Source of the DNA: Lotus japonicus
Taxonomy: Eukaryota > Streptophyta > Magnoliopsida > Fabales > Fabaceae
Direction: 5' to 3'
NCBI RefSeq assembly: GCF_012489685.1
Contig: NC_080042.1
Span: 20,288,150 to 20,352,149 of the forward strand
Length of the DNA stretch: 64,000 bases
The translations under genes were made by a program, and so were the position numbers. Every line of letters begins with the position of its first letter. Position 1 is the stretch's first letter. This document shows, in pieces, positions 20,481 through 31,453 of the stretch. Under the pieces are notes generated by a model that was given only the letters and a program-made list of their open reading frames with translations, searched no databases and was not told the origin of the DNA.

Positions 20481-23219
20481 TTTGAGAAGATATTTTTAAA
20501 ACTGGTACGAATTGATTTAGACACCGGAAGATTTATCTCATAGAGTTAAGAGAAAAATGTAGAGATGATATATTACTATACCAAAAATTATGAGGAACTT
20601 AATGAAATGATAAAATATAAATTAGGATCACTTTGAGCAAATTAAAAGGATTCATAGATAAAGAAGTGAGTAAGAATTAAGCTAAAGAATAATCGTTAGA
20701 CAATTAAAACAAATATGACGTCGTCATATTATGCAATTAAGCTAAGTATCCTTCAATAAAAGGCTGATACTTGTTTCGGATTCATTTTAAATGAGAAAAT
20801 GGCTTGAACGCAGTCTGCTTCAAAATGCCGCAGAACTACTTTTTGCAATTGATGTCAGATGAGAAAACTTTCTTCTGAAGAAAGATTAGAAACATCGAAA
20901 GAAATGGGAGTACGCGTGTGGAATCTTCGTTTGAAGCTCCGAATAGAAAAAAATCTCCATCGACAATTTATTTTAAGGTTCTTGAGCTATCAGAGATTCA
21001 GTTTCGGCAAACTTCCGAGAATTGGAATCGGACGTTCGTACATTCCAGGGTTTCGTGTCGAAACACTTGTCATGGAAATGAATAAGAGAAATTCTTATAT
21101 TTCTCTGAAGATTTTTGGAATTAGTTCCTATAGTGCTTTAAGAGAAAATTAGTCGTATACTAACGCTTTCGCCCTAAGGCGGACGTGAATAAGGCTCGTG
21201 TTATAACCTACCGTGACTATAGTACTATTCTTAGTCATATCCTGAACTTTCTCATTCATTAATTCATTAAAATTAGTGAACACTCGTTTAGGTTTCCTCT
21301 CACGCTTACACTGTAACCTAGGCATGAGTCGGAAATTAATTAATTATTCTAATTCTAAAAATGTGGGTCTTACAGTCGACGAATTCGACTTGATTTATTG
21401 TTTATGCACTTGATTGTGTTTGACTGGGAAAAATGTTTTCTGAGGCTACGGCTGACAATTGATAATCATTTATCGCTTGAATTGTTTTTGGGATTGATTC
21501 ACATGTTATGTGCTAAATGGTTAATCTAGGATGTGTAGATATTGATTCACATGCTATGTGCTAATTGGTTAATCTAGGTTGTGTTGATATATGTGCCATG
21601 ACTGTTGGATCGTGTTACTTTGATTATGCAAATACACATATATTTGTTGTACGTCAGAGTGAGGATAACGGGCAGTTATGCCACACTCATCATGAGATTT
21701 TGGGAAAGTTTGACGGGACGAACAGAGGTTCGGGCCCTTGTTATTGTTTTTAATGGATCGAGACCTTCTCTGGGAGTTACTTGGGATTATGGGATCTTTT
21801 AAACTCATAAGATTAGAGATAAAACTAAATGGAAACTATTTTACAAGGAAAATTCATAAGACACTAAACAACCTCTGAACCCTTTAAATAAGGATAACAA
21901 TCTCAGATTAAAGCTTAGGACTTGAATATTAGTTTTGGAAAATGAGAAGTGTCGCCGAGTCCAAGTTTAGGGGAAAACTAATAAGTTTCCGAGTATGTTG
22001 ATACTCTTTGCTCGATGAGCAATTTTGTTGTTTGGCTATCTAAAGGATAAGCTGGGAAATTGATAAGTTTCTGAGTACGTTGATGCTCTTTTGCTCGATG
22101 AGCAGTTTTGTTGTTTGGCTATCTAAAAGATAAGCCGGGAAACGGATAGTTTCCAAGTACATTGGTACTCTTTGCTCGCTGAGCAGTTTTTGACCATCGG
22201 ATGGAGATGAGTCGGATGATTCGAGAAATCATCATGAGATACTTTTTATAATTAATTGTCTTTTGTCGCAGAATCGACATTTACCTTAGGGTATTCTTTT
22301 TAGAGACAATAAGTTAGCTAGAACACGTGACGACGTGACGAGTGAGGTCGGAGACGTTGTTTGGCTAATCACTTGCACTCATGCACACATTTTGAGGTTA
22401 ATACACGGTGGGATGCCGGACCTCGGTGGATTCCAAAAATGGTCATAAGACCCGGATTTCCACATAAGAACACTGCGGTGATTCTCAGTAGCAGACGGAA
22501 ATGGCAGACCTGCGGTTTCACTGCTGATCTGACTACATTTAGTTTGGTATAAGAGACACCCGAGCAGAAATGGTCCCACCTTGGCCGGTGTTAGGGCTGA
22601 CTCGATGGTGTCCATCCTTCCGGATTGCATCTTGTTCCTCGTCATTGCATTCATGCACCATACATACTGACTTAGTTGCCGCGTGTGTTTGATACTGGTT
22701 AATCTTGTTTGAGATATGTTAATTGTCAGCAAACGTTATTTATTTTCATTTGGTAAGATATAAAATTTATAATGTTGTCATTCATATCTAAGCCTATGTA
22801 GCTACTGCTTAAACTTTACCTATTGGATGTACTATTATGTAATTCATTGAGTTGACCCTCGCGCGTGCTACATGTGTTTGGGGGGCTATGTATGCCCTTA
22901 TTGTCAGATGTCTATGGCGGATTGGTTCGAGATGGTCGTCCCTTCGGGGGGGACTAGGTTCGAGATGCTGGACCAGGACACCCCGGGCTCATGGGTGGTC
23001 GACCCCGCCGGAGGTTACTCGTGACGTGGGATGCTACTTACAGCGGGGGCTGTAAATATATCTGTACATTAGTCATGTTTATCTTTCGTCGATGAGTCTT
23101 TATTTCGACAAGCCTTTTATTTACTTAAAACAATATCGAAAAAAAAATATTCACGTTTTTACGCTTTGTTTTCTTTTTGGTTACTAAAGTGACGCCACCG
23201 AAATCGGGCTGTTACATTG

Positions 23220-23231
23220 TGGTATCAGAGC
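23220..23231 (+). other. primer-binding site of Tk3
   Basis: TGGTATCAGAGC, complementary to initiator-Met tRNA, three bases after the LTR end TGTTACA. 23232-23427 is the untranslated leader. Confidence 0.95.
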
Positions 23232-23427
23232 TTGTCGAGTCTTTCGGGAGTCTTTGGGGAATAGGTCTTCTGTGCTAGGTTGTGTGACTCTGCAAAGAGT
23301 GAAAATTGATTGTCTGCAAGCGATTTTTTGCTTAGAATTGATTGAAGTTATTGCTTAATCATATTGTATAGTTATGTTAGATGCTATCTTATGATGAGTA
23401 CTAACTGTTTGTTTGACTTAACAGAAC

Positions 23428-26400
23428 ATGGTGAACACTAACCAACTAGCTGAGATGATGGCCACTATGGCCCAAGTTGTGACGGCACAGGCAAATGATA
23501 ATGTTATGAGGCGTGCTGCTGAGGAAGCACGTGATCAGCATCAGCGTCAGAGAGAAGTGACTCTGGATCAGAATAAGGGATTAAATGACTTTAGGAGACA
23601 AGATCCTCCTAAGTTCACTGGTGGAACCGACCCTGATAAAGCAGACCTTTGGATCCAAGAGATTGAGAAGATTTTCAGTGTACTGCAGACTGCCGAAGGT
23701 GCCAAGGTTGGCATGGCTACTTATCTGCTGCTTGGTGATGCTGAGTACTGGTGGAGAGGCACCAGGGGAATCATGGAAGCCAATAATGAGGAGATCAACT
23801 GGAATTCTTTCCGGACTGCGTTTCTGGAAAAGTATTTTCCAACTAGTGCTCGGGATGAGCGAGAGGCACAGTTTCTGACACTCCGTCAAGGGAGCATGTC
23901 TGTACCTGAATTCGCTTCTAAGTTGGAGTCTTTGGCCAAGCATTTTCAATTCTTCAATGATCATGTGGATGAGCGTTACATGTGTAAGCGTTTTGTCAAT
24001 GGACTGAGGCCAGATATTGAGAATTCTGTGAGGCCATTGGGAATCATGCGTTTTCAGTCGCTAGTTGAGAAAGCCACAGAGGTTGAACTGATGAAGAATA
24101 AGAGGTTGAATCGTGCTGGAATTGGAGGACCAGTGAGATCAGGTTCTCAAAACTATCAAGGTAGAGGTAAATTTCAGAACAAGAAGCCGTATCAACGTCC
24201 TGCTGGGAAGGGGTTTACCCCAGGATCTTACACACCTATGACTGGTACTGCTGGTGGTTCTGGAAATCAGACTGTGAACAGAGATGTGAATTGCTTCAAG
24301 TGTGGAAAGCTGAGGCACTATGCTAATGCTTGTACAGACACGAGACCTAAATGCTTTAACTGTGACAAGTTGGGACAAACTGCCAGTCAGTGTAGGGCAC
24401 CCAAGATTGAACCGTCTGTCAACACTGCTCGAGGAAAGCGCCCTGCTGCGAAAGCAAGAGTTTACACCATGGATGGTGAAGAGACTGAAGGAGTTGATGG
24501 TCTGATCAGAGGAAATTGCGAGATTGACGGTAATCTCCTAACTGTACTTTTCGATTCCGGTGCAACGCATTCGTTTATTTCTAGGGAGTGCGTGACCAGA
24601 CTGAAACTGCCTGTTACTGCTTTGAGCTTTGATCTTATTGTCACTACACCTGCTAAAACCTTACTTGCTAATGCTGCATGCATGTACTATTCGGTGACAT
24701 ATAGAGATAGAGTCTTTCATGCTAACCTAGTATGCATAACTCTCAAGAACTTAGATGTTATCCTAGGAATGGATTGGCTATCCCATTATCATTGTCTTTT
24801 GGACTGCAACCGAAAGAGAGTGGTATTTCCTGACTCGGATCTTTTCGAGTATCTATCCGCTAATCATATTAGTGTCTCTTTGAACGAAGGATCTCAAGAG
24901 TATTCTATATTGCTGAACCTAGAGGGTAAAGGGAACCCGAATGTGAATGGTATTCCAATTGTGAGAGACTTCACTGATGTTTTTCCTGACGATGTACCTG
25001 GATTGCCGCCTGTACGCGACATCGAGTTTGCTATTGACATCGTACCGGGAACAGGGCCGATTTCGATTGCACCATATCGTATGGCACCTACGGAGTTAGT
25101 GGAATTGAAGTCTCAGATAGAGGATCTTCTGTCGAAAGGATTTATCCGTCCAAGCGTTTCGCCTTGGGGAGCGCCAGTTTTATTGGTAAAGAAGAAGGAT
25201 GGAAGGTCTAGATTGTGTGTCGACTACCGACAACTTAACAAAGCAACCGTCAAGAATAGGTATCCGTTGCCTAGAATTGATGATTTGATGAAACAACTTC
25301 GAGGAGCTACGGTATTCTCAAAGATAGACCTAAAGTCGGGTTATCATTAGATTAGAGTGAAGACTGAGGATATTCAGAAGACTGCATTCAAAACTCGCTA
25401 TGGACACTATGAGTATTTGGTGATGCCATTTGGAGTGACAAATGCACCTGCTATTTTCATGGACTACATGAACAGGACGTTTCATGCATTCTTAGATCGA
25501 TTTGTTGTAGTATTTATCGACGACATTCTGATTTACTAAAGGATGCTAAGGACCATGAGGAGCACCGGCGCCAGGTTTTGCAAGTGCTGAGGGAGAAGGA
25601 GCTGTACGCTAATCCTTCCAAGTGTGAATTTTGGCTTGAAGAAGTTAAATTCTTGGGTCATGTAATCTCTAAGGAAGGTATAGTTGTGGACCCAGCAAAG
25701 GTAGAGACCGTATTAGCATGGGAACAGCCAAGGACTGTGACAGAAATCAGAAGTTTTGTTGGTTTGGCTGGATACTATCGCCGTTTCATCGAGAACTTCG
25801 CCAAGATTGTTGGACCTTTGACTCATCTTACGAGGAAGGATCAACCTTTTGCATGGACCGAAGCTTGTGAAACAAGTTTCCAGACGATGAAGGAACGTTT
25901 GACGACGTCACCTGTACTAATTCTGCCACAACCAGAGGAACCGTATGAGGTTTACTGTGATGCTTCGCATCAAGGTTTGGGATGTGTGCTGATGCAACAT
26001 CGGAAAGTTGTAGCTTATGCTTCACGACAACTGAAGATTCACGAGAAGAACTATCCAACTCATGATTTAGTGCTAGCTGCCATCGTATTTTCACTGAAGA
26101 TTTGGAGACATTACTTATATGGATGCACTTTTACCATATTCAGTGATCATAAGAGTTTGAAATATTTGTTTGACCAGAAGGAGTTGAATATGAGACAACG
26201 AAGATGGATGGAATTCATCAAGGATTATGAATTTACCTTGCAATATCATCCTGGAAAGGCTAATGTTGTTGCTGATGCCTTGAGCAGGAAGATGCATATC
26301 TCATCGATGATGGTTAAAGAGCTGCAACTGCTGGAAGAATTTCCAGATTTGTGCTTAAATATGAGATCGTCCGAGGGAGAACTGAAGTTCGGTATGATCA

Positions 26401-27845
26401 GGATCGCAAATGGGTTGATGGAAGAAATCCGAGACCAACAGTTACAAGATGAATTTCTACTCGGGAAAAGGAATTTGGTAATTCAGGGTAAGGACCCGGA
26501 ATTCAAGGTAGGAAGTGACAATATCCTGCGGTGTAAGGATAGAGTTTGCGTACCTAACAACCTTGATTTGAGGAGGTTGATTATGGACGAAGGTCACAAG
26601 AGCAAGTTGAGCATTCATCCTGGCATGAAAAAGATGTACCAAGACTTGAAGATGAATTTTTGGTGGCCAGGAATGAAGAGACAAGTGGCTGAGTATGTAG
26701 TTGCGTGTTTAACATGTCAGAATGCTAAAGTGGAACATCAGAAACCTTCGGGTATGCTGCAAAGTTTGGATGTACCAGAATGGAAATGGGACAGCATATC
26801 GATGGATTTTGTCGTGGCTTTGCCAAGAACTCAGAAGGGATATGATTCGATTTGGGTAGTAGTGGATCGATTGACCAAGTCGGCTCACTTTATACCTGTG
26901 AGAACTACCTACAACGTGGAGAAATTGTCGGAGATTTACATAGCTGAGATTGTACGCCTTCATGGGGTACCGACTAGTATTGTTTCTGACCGAGACCCAA
27001 AGTTTACTTCACATTTTTGGGGAGCTCTTCAGGAGGCATTGGGAACAAGGCTGAGATTAAGTTCTGCTTATCACCCACAGACTGATGGACAAACTGAGAG
27101 AACTATCCAATCATTGGAAGACTTACTACGAGCTTGCGTATTAGACAACAAGGGCAGTTGGGATGATCTACTGTCGTTGATTGAGTTCACTTACAACAAT
27201 AGTTTTCATACGAGCATAGGTATGGCATCGTATGAAGCTTTGTATGGTCGCAAGTGTCGAACACCTTTGTGTTGGTATCAAGATGGAGAGAATTTGTTAG
27301 TTGGACCAGAACTTCTGCAACAAACAACCGAGAAGATCAAACAGATCAGGGAGAAAATGAAGACTTCTTAAAGTAGACAGAAAAGTTATGCCGATCAGAG
27401 GCGCATAACTCTAGAATTTGAAGAAGGAGATCATGTATTTCTGCGAGTAACACAGACTACGGGAGTTGGACGAGCGATCAAGTCGAAGAAGCTAACGCCA
27501 AAGTTTATTGGACCCTACCAGATTACTCGTCGTGTAGGACCAGTTGCTTATCAGATTGCACTACCACCATTTTTATCAAACATTCATGATGTGTTTCATG
27601 TGTCGCAACTGAGGAAGTATATCGCGGATCCGACGCATGTTATCGAACTTGATGACATCGAGTTGAAGGATGACCTGTCATTCGAGACGCCGCCAATTAG
27701 CATTGGTGACACAAGGATAAAACAGTTGAGGGGAAAAGAGATTGTGTTGGTAAAAGTCATTTGGAACAAGGACACTGGTGATGCGACATGGGAGCTGAAG
27801 GAAAAGATCAAGGAACAGTATCCGGAACTTTTCGCTGAACCGTAA
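23428..27845 (+). pseudogene. gag-pol: gag-pol polyprotein of Tk3, three lesions
   Basis: One original frame from the ATG at 23428. Gag has a capsid-like domain at about residues 50-230. A CCHC knuckle starts near residue 289 ([14 protein letters not shown]), and a second near 309 has Gln in place of His ([14 protein letters not shown]). Protease has DSGA at residue 376. RT follows ([28 protein letters not shown]), then RNase H (CDASHQGLG). Integrase has an HHCC finger (26590-26730) and the D, D and E of [18 protein letters not shown] and DGQTERTIQ. The chromodomain-like end is at about 27700-27845. Lesions: TAG at 25348-25350 where CAG is expected, a one-base loss at about 25537, and TAA at 27369-27371. 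It would have encoded every enzyme for retrotransposition but is dead as it stands. Confidence 0.95.
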
Positions 27846-27870
27846 GTTTCGAGGTCGAAACTTTCTTTTT

Positions 27871-27882
27871 GGAGGGTAGTAA
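27871..27882 (+). other. polypurine tract of Tk3
   Basis: GGAGGGTAGTAA directly before the TGTGAGACCC start of the 3' LTR, preceded by the chromovirus-type TTTCGAGGTCGAAAC. Confidence 0.85.
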
Positions 27883-28588
27883 TGTGAGACCCAAGTTTTT
27901 AAGCTTAGAATAAATTAGTGAAATTTCGTATTCCCGAATAAGTTTCGATATAACGTGAAGGAAAACCTGAACAAGTCTATCGAATGGAATTAATTTATCA
28001 AGGAGAAAGTTCAGGAAAAGGCTAAGGATAGTATTAAAGTCGATATAAGCTATAGCGCAAGTAGTATTCACTTATATCTAGGACGAGAGCGATCGTAAAC
28101 GATTAATTTACACTTAAAGACACGATGGAAACTAATTTCAAAAATCTTCAGAGAAATGTTAGAACTTCTCTTAATCTTCTATAAACAAGCATTTCGATAC
28201 GAAACCCTGAAATGTACGAATGTCAAATTCCAATACTCGGAAGTTTCCCGAAACTAAATCCCTGATAGTTCAAGAAACCTAAAATAAACGGTCGATGAAG
28301 ACCTTTTCTATTCGGAGCTTCAAACGAAGATTCCACTCGCGTACACCTATTTCTTTCGATGTTTCTAATCTTTCTTCAGAAAGAAGTTTTCTCATCCGAC
28401 ATCAAATGCAAAAAGTAGTTTTTCGGGTAAAATCGATTTACACCGACTTTGGATCGTTTGCTTTAATTCCAAGAAACCTGTTTTGAGTTCTGGAATTCTG
28501 TCGCCAGAACCTATCTTAGAATTCACAGAGGAATACGCAGGAAAAATCGGAATCGCGAAATATTCATTTTCCCGCATTTTCCATAACC

Positions 28589-28596
28589 TATAAATA
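28589..28596 (+). promoter_or_regulatory. TATA box of Tk3 3' LTR
   Basis: TATAAATA about 706 bp into the LTR, in the same context as in Tk1. Confidence 0.65.
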
Positions 28597-29436
28597 GGAG
28601 AAAAAAATCAAAACCCTTCACCATTTGCAACCCAAACCCGCGAGCACCAAGGAGGAGGAGGAGGAAAAAGATTTTCGTCGTTTCTTGCCCGATCGCTGCA
28701 CCGTTCGTTGCTACTCGAAGACATCGAGGTATAGATGCTATCTCTCACTTCTGATCGTCAATTCTGTCGTTTTTCTCTGTCTTTCTGTGCTCAAAGTTTT
28801 GAGCTTTTTGTAAAACTGTCCAAATAACTCGATTTCTCTGTCTAAACTTATTCCCTGCATGCCCAAGAGCATGTTTAGCGGATTATATTTTGCCGAATGT
28901 CGCCGAAATGCCGCCGAATTTCAATTCTGCTTGAAAAACCCATTTTGAGCCAAAGTTTCATCCTTTAGACTGAAAACTCTCGACTTAGCTTAGCGCTAGT
29001 AGGATTAGTTGTCATAAACATCGTGGGTAACGTCCCCATCCAATTTGTTTTTCGAAATTCCAATTTTGAAATTCCGAGCTAAAAACACTGACCAAAATAC
29101 CCCTACGACAGTTTTCGATCCGATAATTTTTCTGAGCTTTGATTCGCCTTAGTTACGACTAATGATAGCCTAGGAACCAAGTTTGATCGAAGAAAAATCG
29201 GCGCACACAAGGGGGGAGGAAAATTCTTTTTTCGAAAACTTGTCCTAACGCGTTAGATTATCGTACTTCGGAGTTTATAATGCTTCGTGCAACCCTAGTA
29301 CTTATTGTTTGCTGAGTTTCTGACTCATTGTGATTGAATTCAGTGATTTTGCTCTAAGGTTCGTTTGAGGAATTCTGTGGAGCTGAAGAAGAAGGTTGTG
29401 AAGGAAAGCTTGAGGAACACGCTGGAAGAGCTACAG

Positions 29437-31000
29437 GTGAGGGCTACTCACTGAATACTAGCTAATGCTTTAGGTGTCGACGAATTCGACTTGCTTTATT
29501 GTTTATGCACTTGATTGTGTTTGACTGGGAAAAATGTTTTCTGAGGCTACGGCTGACAATTGATAAGCATTTATCGCTTGAATTGTTTTTGGGATTGATT
29601 CACATGCTATGTGCTAAATGGTTAATCTAGGATGTGTTGATATTGATTCACATGCTATGTGCTAATTGGTTAATCTAGGATGTGTTGATATATGTGTCAT
29701 GACTGTTGGATCGTGTTACTTTGATTATGCAAATACACATATACCTGTTATACGTCAGAGTGAGGATAACGAGCAGTTATGCCACACCCATCATGAGATT
29801 TTGGGAAAGTTTGACGGGACGAACAGAGGTTCGGGCCCTTGTTATTGTTTTTAATGGATCGAGACCTTCTCTGGGAGTTACTTGGGATTATGGGATCTTT
29901 TAAACTCATAAGATTAGAGATAAAACTAAATGGAAACTATTTTACAAGGAAAATTCACAAGACACTAAACAACCTCTGAACCCTTTAAATAAGGATAACA
30001 ATCTCAGATTAAAGCTTAGGACTTGAATATTAGTTTTTGAAAATGAGAAGTGTCGCCGAGTCCAAGTTTTGAGGAAAACTAATAAGTTTCTGAGTATGTT
30101 GATACTCTTTGCTCGATGAGCAATTTTGTTGTTTGGCTATCTAAAGGATAAGCCGGGAAATTGATAAGTTTCTGAGTACGTTGATGCTCTTTTGCTCGAT
30201 GAGCAGTTTTGTTGTTTGGCTATCTAAAAGATAAGCCGGGAAACGAATAGTATCCAAGTACATTGGTAGTCTTTGCTCGCTGAGCAGTTTTTGACCATCG
30301 GATGGAGATGAGTCGGATGATTCGAGAAATCATCATGAGATACTTTTTATAATTAATTGTCTTTTGTCGCAGAATCGACATTTACCTTAGGGTATTCTTT
30401 TGAGAGACAATAAGTTAGCTAGAACACGTGACGAGTGAGGTCGGAGACGTTGTTTGGCTAATCACTTGCATTCATGCACAAATTTTGAGGTTAATACACG
30501 GTGGGATGCCGGACCTCGGTGGATTCCAAAAATGGTCATAAGACCCGGATTTCCACATAAGAACATTGCGGTGATTCTTAGTAGCAGACGAAAATGGCAG
30601 ACCTGCGGGTTCAATGCTGATCTGACTACACTTAGTTTGGTATAAGAGACACCCGAGCAGAAATGGTCCCACCTTGGCCGGTGTTAGGGCTGACTCGATG
30701 GTGCCCATCCTTCCGGATTGCATCTTGTTCCTCGTCATTGCATTCATGCACCATACATACTGACTTAGTTGCCGCGTGTGTTTGATACTTGTTAATCTTG
30801 TTTGAGATATGTTAATTGTCAGCAAACATTATTTATTTTCATTTGGTAAGATATAAAATTTATAATGTTGTCATTCATATCTAAGCCTATGTAGCTACTG
30901 CTTAAACTTTACCTATTGGATGTACTATTATGTAATTCATTGAGTTGACCCTCGCGCGTGCTACCTGTGTTTGGGGGGCTATGTATGCCCTTATTGTCAG
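29437..31000 (+). other. predicted intron inside Tk3 3' LTR
   Basis: Donor CTACAG|GTGAGGGC; acceptor TTATTGTCAG just before the LTR ORF ATG; branch-like GAGTTGACCC about 55 nt upstream of the acceptor. 1564 bp. Equivalent intervals: Tk1 1352 bp, Tk2 1459 bp, Tk4 1318 bp, Tk5 1485 bp, I 1448 bp, Tk6 1614 bp. Confidence 0.55.
30068..30295 (+). repeat. repeated hairpin module in Tk3 3' LTR
   Basis: About 2.5 copies of a ~95 bp unit made of small hairpins: GAGTAT-gttg-ATACTC, GCTC-gat-GAGC (GCTC-gct-GAGC in the last copy), GGCTATC..GATAAGCC and GGGAAA..TTTC. The same module is in the 5' LTR at 21968-22194, and variants occur in Tk5 and Tk6. Confidence 0.75.
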
Positions 31001-31453
31001 ATGTCTATGGCGGATTGGTTCGAGATGGTCGTCCCTTCGGGGGGGACTAGGTTCGAGATGCTGGACCAGGACACCCCGGGCTCATGGGTGGTCGACCCCG
31101 CCGGTCACCGAGCTATCTATTCGGGGCGAATAATGGAGGATCGCGTCGACAGGATGGGAAACCTGACGCACGGAGTTTTGAGACGCTACACCGTCAGCTT
31201 TAACCTACCACCGGGTGTGCACTGTGGACCTGGAGTTGTAGTACCACCACCACCGTCGCCTTCGGACGACGAGGACCCCTCGGAGGAGGTGCCTGTGGGA
31301 GGGACTTCATCAGACTCTAGCTCACCCACTGTTGCGGCTGCTGTTGATTTGGGATCGGGTTCAGGACCCCCAGGACCAGCTGTGGAGACAGATGCAGTCA
31401 TAGACCTAGTCGTCTTGGATTCAGATTCAGACGACGACCTTGACGATGCGTAG
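31001..31453 (+). CDS. LTR ORF of Tk3: intact 150-residue acidic protein
   Basis: Starts at the ATG right after the predicted acceptor CAG. An upstream in-frame ATG at 30971 lies in the predicted intron, so I did not use it. Residues 1-75 (MSMADWFEMVVPSGG through GVLRRYTVSFNLPPG and VHCGPG) are strongly conserved with Tk5. Residues about 76-135 are a variable Pro/Ser/Glu linker. The end, IDLVVLDSDSDDD, is conserved in Tk5 and even in dead Tk2, and has the form of a SUMO-interacting motif (hydrophobic run followed by Ser/Asp). There are no membrane segments and no known enzyme motif. The protein is not part of gag-pol; if spliced as predicted it would be the first cistron of an LTR-initiated mRNA. 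Function unknown; coding status rests on cross-copy conservation. Confidence 0.6.
   Translation: MSMADWFEMVVPSGGTRFEMLDQDTPGSWVVDPAGHRAIYSGRIMEDRVDRMGNLTHGVLRRYTVSFNLPPGVHCGPGVVVPPPPSPSDDEDPSEEVPVGGTSSDSSSPTVAAAVDLGSGSGPPGPAVETDAVIDLVVLDSDSDDDLDDA

Larger units (their letters stand above)
16923..21374 (-). mobile_element. Tk4: reverse solo LTR of a Tekay-like element
   Basis: 4452 bp with perfect 5 bp target duplication GTCGA (16918-16922 and 21375-21379). On the minus strand: donor AG|GTTAGGGC at 18878, hairpin arrays alpha (18056-18371) and beta (17807-17969), acceptor CCAG|ATG at 17560, and a frameshifted ORF. Its arrays and G8 lesion match Tk1, so both belong to one subfamily. It is about 800 bp longer than Tk1 because of an unrelated stretch at 19211-20480. 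Confidence 0.92.
16837..23216 (+). repeat. 5' LTR of Tk3, 3' portion, split by Tk4
   Basis: 16837-16922 matches 29396-29481 of the 3' LTR and 21375-23216 continues it; Tk4 lies between. Compared with the 3' LTR, bases equivalent to 31104-31730 (627 bp) are missing at 23010/23011, removing most of the LTR ORF and the conserved hairpins beyond it. The donor CTACAG|GTGAGGGC lies just before Tk4 and the hairpin module at 21968-22194. The start of the ORF survives after CAG at about 22908. Confidence 0.9.

Noticed and set aside
23220..23231. tRNA gene fragment
   Set aside because: It is the primer-binding site complementary to a tRNA 3' end, not a tRNA gene.
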